44,768 bases of DNA from an uncultured bacterium (GTDB taxonomy: Bacteria; Actinomycetota; Coriobacteriia; Coriobacteriales; Coriobacteriaceae). The notes beneath the pieces were generated by a model. It was not told the origin of the DNA. It searched no databases and saw only the letters and a program-made list of their open reading frames with translations. Below are positions 42,425-44,768 of this stretch, piece after piece. The translations under genes and the position numbers were made by a program. The stretch is from NCBI GenBank assembly GCA_958349055.1, contig CATWBO010000018.1, positions 1-44,768 of the forward strand. Reading direction: 5' to 3'. Each line of letters begins with the position of its first letter. Within the stretch, counting starts at the first letter, position 1.

Positions 42425-42934
42425 ATGGGCGAGCGTTTGAAGGAAGGCTCGTCCAACGCTGTAGCCTGTGCCGACGCCAGCGTCCAAGCTGTTGACAATG
42501 CGTCCTGCGGGATCGATACCGTGCTGGCACGCGACGGCGTGTGGGTGAGCACGACGGCGGGCGTGAGCATGTGGCCCATGCTGCGCGATCGCCGGGATAC
42601 GATCGTCGTGCGGCCGTGCGAGGGGCGACTGCGCCCGCTCGATGTGGCACTGTATCGGCGCGGCGACGCCTACATTCTCCATCGAGTGATTGAGGTTGTT
42701 GACGGGGGCTATCGGATCCTGGGCGACAACTGCCTCGAGGTCGAGGATGTGCCCGAGGCGGCCGTTCTGGGCAGGCTCGAGGAATTTTGGCGCGGTGACA
42801 GACATTGCGATCCGCATAGCCATGGCTGGCTCGCCTATGCGCGCGTTTGGCTGCTGACCTGGCCTGTACGCTGCGGGCTTAAGCGCGCAAAGGCTGCGTT
42901 GGGACGCGCTGCCCGAAAGGCGGGACTCAGGTGA
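42425..42934 (+). CDS. S24/S26 signal-peptidase-like protease (Ser-His type)
   Basis: The 169-residue protein has the S26/S24 pattern: TTAGVSMWPMLRDRRDTIVV with the nucleophile Ser48, then YILHRVIEVVDGGYRILGDN with His86 in the place of the usual Lys, as in SipW and ER-type signal peptidases. I see no clear N-terminal membrane helix before the active site; a weak hydrophobic stretch (LAYARVWLLTWPV) lies near residue 140. The small size and lack of anchor distinguish it from housekeeping signal peptidase I. It may remove the peptide leader. It overlaps the ABC transporter gene by 4 bp (GTGA). Confidence 0.85.
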   Translation: MGERLKEGSSNAVACADASVQAVDNASCGIDTVLARDGVWVSTTAGVSMWPMLRDRRDTIVVRPCEGRLRPLDVALYRRGDAYILHRVIEVVDGGYRILGDNCLEVEDVPEAAVLGRLEEFWRGDRHCDPHSHGWLAYARVWLLTWPVRCGLKRAKAALGRAARKAGLR

Positions 42935-44565
42935 GAGACCTTCGTTGGGTGATCTCTGTCTGCGGACACGAGGTTCGGTTGGTGTGGGCGCTCTGTGCCA
43001 CGCGCTGCGCCTCGGCGTTGATCGCGGTGGGATATGCGCTACTCATGCAGTGGGCGGTCGATGCCGCCGTCGCGCACGACTCGGCTACATTCTGGCCGGC
43101 ACTCGCTCTGTTTGCGGCTGCGCTTTTGGCACAGGTGGTGCTTTCGGCGGCATCGAGATGGCTCTCGGAATCTGCGCAGGCGCGCATGGAGAACGCGCTG
43201 CGTGCCCGTGCGGCCGGCGCCGTGATGAGTGCCGGACGCTTGCCGGAAGGGCGGGCTTCGGGCGAGGTGGCGAGCGTGCTCACCTCGGATGTCTCGTGCG
43301 TTGCCAAGTCTGTGGTGTCAATCGTGCCCGAGGCCGCCTCTATGCTGGTGCGCGCCGCGGCAGCGCTGGTCTTGATGTTTGCGGTCGCACCCGCGCTTGC
43401 CGCGCTCTTTGTTGTGGCGGGTGCGTTGGGCGTGGCTGGCTCTCTCGTCATGCGCCGCTGGCTTAAGGGCTTGCATGCCACCGCGCAGGCGGCCGAGGGT
43501 TCCATGCGCGCACGGCTGCAGGAGACGCTCGAGAGCTTGGTGGTGATCCGCTCCTTTGGTGCTGCCGGGCGCGTCATGGAGGGGCTCGCCGGCCTTATGG
43601 ACGAGCAGCTTGCCGCGCGCGAGAGGCGTGCCGGTGGCAAAGCGGCGTCCGGCGCCGTCTTTAACCTGGCCATGCAGCTGAGCTATCTTGCTGGTTTTGG
43701 CTACGGCTGCTGGGGCATCCTCGCCGGCCGGGTGAGCTACGGCACCCTGATGGCGCTTGTGCAGCTTGTGGGACAGGTACGTGCTCCGTTTACAAGCCTT
43801 TCGGGCCTCTTTCCGCAGTCGGCGGCGATGTCTGCCAGCTGCGAGCGGCTGCGTGCCATGGAGCCGGCTGCCCGCGGCGAGCGGAGACCTGCCTGTGGCG
43901 CTTCGTTTGCCACCCTGCGGTTTCGTGGTGTTTGCTTTGGTTATGCGGACGGTCCGCGCGTGCTTGATGGCCTCGATGCCGAGGTTCGCGCGGGCGAGTT
44001 TGTCGCCGTGACGGGGCCCTCGGGTGTGGGCAAGTCCACGACGCTCATGCTCGCGCTTGGGATGGAAGACCCCAGCGAGGGCGCGGTCGAGGTGGAGTTC
44101 GCGGGGTCCGGAGGCGAGGGCGCTGTCGTGGAGGCAATTGTCGCCGCCGACCTCGCACCCGGGACCTTCGCTTACGTGCCGCAGGGCAATATGCTTATGA
44201 GCGGCACTGTTCGCGATGCCGTCACGCTGGCGGATTGTGGCGGGGAAGGGGATTCTGCGCTTGACGAGTCTCTTTACGCCGCCTGTGCGCTCGAGTTTGT
44301 GGATGCGTTGTCCCAAGGCGCGGATACGCCGCTGGGCGAGCACGGCAGCGGTCTTTCCGAGGGCCAGATGCAGCGACTTGCCGTGGCCCGCGCCGTCTAC
44401 TCCGGCGCCCCGGTGCTGCTGCTCGACGAGTGCACCTCGGCGCTCGACGAGGCGACCGAGCGCAAGATGCTCGATCGCTTGCGGGCGCTCGGCCGCACGG
44501 TGATTATCGTCACTCACCGCCCTGCCGCTCTGAGCATTTGCGATCGAGCGATTGGCCTAGGTTGA
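42931..44565 (+). CDS. ABC exporter, fused membrane and ATPase domains
   Basis: The 544-residue protein has an N-terminal six-helix export domain (about 1-290) and a C-terminal ATPase. Walker A GPSGVGKST is near residue 362, and FAYVPQGNMLMSGTVRDAV is the Q-loop region. The signature reads LSEGQMQ near 475 in place of LSGGQ. Walker B LLLDECTSALD and the H-loop VTHR follow. No C39 peptidase domain is present, so leader removal would need another protease such as the one encoded before it. The start is GTG 42931, overlapping the protease stop codon. It is the last gene of the operon. It most likely exports the mature peptide and may also give immunity. Confidence 0.93.
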   Translation: MRDLRWVISVCGHEVRLVWALCATRCASALIAVGYALLMQWAVDAAVAHDSATFWPALALFAAALLAQVVLSAASRWLSESAQARMENALRARAAGAVMSAGRLPEGRASGEVASVLTSDVSCVAKSVVSIVPEAASMLVRAAAALVLMFAVAPALAALFVVAGALGVAGSLVMRRWLKGLHATAQAAEGSMRARLQETLESLVVIRSFGAAGRVMEGLAGLMDEQLAARERRAGGKAASGAVFNLAMQLSYLAGFGYGCWGILAGRVSYGTLMALVQLVGQVRAPFTSLSGLFPQSAAMSASCERLRAMEPAARGERRPACGASFATLRFRGVCFGYADGPRVLDGLDAEVRAGEFVAVTGPSGVGKSTTLMLALGMEDPSEGAVEVEFAGSGGEGAVVEAIVAADLAPGTFAYVPQGNMLMSGTVRDAVTLADCGGEGDSALDESLYAACALEFVDALSQGADTPLGEHGSGLSEGQMQRLAVARAVYSGAPVLLLDECTSALDEATERKMLDRLRALGRTVIIVTHRPAALSICDRAIGLG

Positions 44566-44675
44566 TGCTGCGCGGAAATTGGGATCCGGCTCCCGCTCCG
44601 TCGATGAGCGGGGGCAGCTAATTTGGGACGGGGCTTTTTTAGCTACCCCTACCTGCAGGATGATTTTTCTGGGAC

Positions 44676-44719
44676 GGGGATGAAAAAATCATTAGGTACA
44701 CAATGATTTTTTCATCCCC
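44676..44719. repeat. Perfect 18-bp inverted repeat with GGGACGGGGA flank
   Basis: GGGGATGAAAAAATCATT (44676-44693) pairs perfectly with 44702-44719 around an 8-nt loop. GGGACGGGG stands at the left arm and again 47 bp to the left (44625-44633). This puts it in the same broad class as the GGGGACAG elements of the window. Confidence 0.65.
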
Positions 44720-44729
44720 ATTACAGTTT

Positions 44730-44755
44730 GAGTCGTCCGAAAGGGCGGCTCTTTT
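44730..44755 (+). terminator. Terminator after the peptide operon
   Basis: A 9-bp stem (44730-44738 with 44743-44751, two G-U pairs) has a GAAA loop and a TTTT end. It is the last feature before the window edge and probably marks the 3' boundary of the export operon. Confidence 0.65.
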
Positions 44756-44768
44756 CCGTTGCACGGCT

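Noticed and set aside
39439..44565. Ordinary lasso-peptide cluster
   Set aside because: There is no asparagine-synthetase-like cyclase and no transglutaminase-like B2 protease, and the operon ends at a terminator inside the window.

Overview
The window looks like a chromosome segment of a high-GC, Gram-positive gut actinobacterium of the class Coriobacteriia, most likely Collinsella. This is inference from gene order (tilS-hpt-ftsH), strong G/C-ending codon use, the protein families present and the short intergenic hairpin elements. I had no database search. There are about 31 protein genes. I see no rRNA, tRNA or CRISPR array and no transposase gene.

Layout. 0-9 kb is mostly housekeeping: a small membrane protein, an Hsp20 chaperone, an MBL-fold hydrolase, the tilS-hpt-ftsH block, a PLP aminotransferase and a PHP-domain phosphoesterase. 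9-19 kb holds an RNA (uracil-5)-methyltransferase, an amino-acid ABC importer (binding protein, permease, ATPase) with a large stem-loop after the first gene, an EF-G-like protein with eroded GTPase motifs, a secreted nuclease, LarE and a HAD phosphatase. 19-28.3 kb holds a LacI regulator, a four-helix membrane protein, and two paralogous MFS transporters flanking a YtcJ-type amidohydrolase and a PRD/BglG-type regulator. Three near-identical palindromic sites suggest that these last four genes form one regulon. 28.3-35 kb holds glmS with operator-like dyads, a GntR/FCD regulator, a YeiH-type transporter, a degenerate NtrC-like regulator and a one-helix membrane protein.

The 35-44.6 kb block is the most unusual part. 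A 4.2-kb gene for a secreted beta-helix surface protein is split by a frameshift exactly at a run of nine G, just after the signal peptide, as expected of an OFF state in slipped-strand phase variation. Directly behind it is a 36-residue peptide with a YxxPxL leader motif like those of lasso-peptide precursors. Then comes a tightly packed operon: membrane-anchored acidic protein, HPr-kinase-like kinase, PqqD-like recognition protein, NTP_transf_5 nucleotidyltransferase, Ser/His signal-peptidase-like protease and ABC exporter. These are the accessory genes of paeninodin-type lasso clusters without a lasso cyclase or B2 protease. I read it as a candidate undescribed modified-peptide (RiPP) system, possibly linked to a phase-variable surface protein.

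Intergenic space is rich in hairpin elements built around GGGGACAG / CTGTCCCC: two composite copies of about 265 bp (20.25 and 28.34 kb), a solitary unit at 30.84 kb, long palindromes at 6.67, 10.61 and 44.68 kb and a half site at 16.93 kb. They resemble REP/BIME sequences mobilised in trans by a Y1-type transposase, which is not in the window. Near 18.95 kb there is a separate array of three 33-bp direct repeats.
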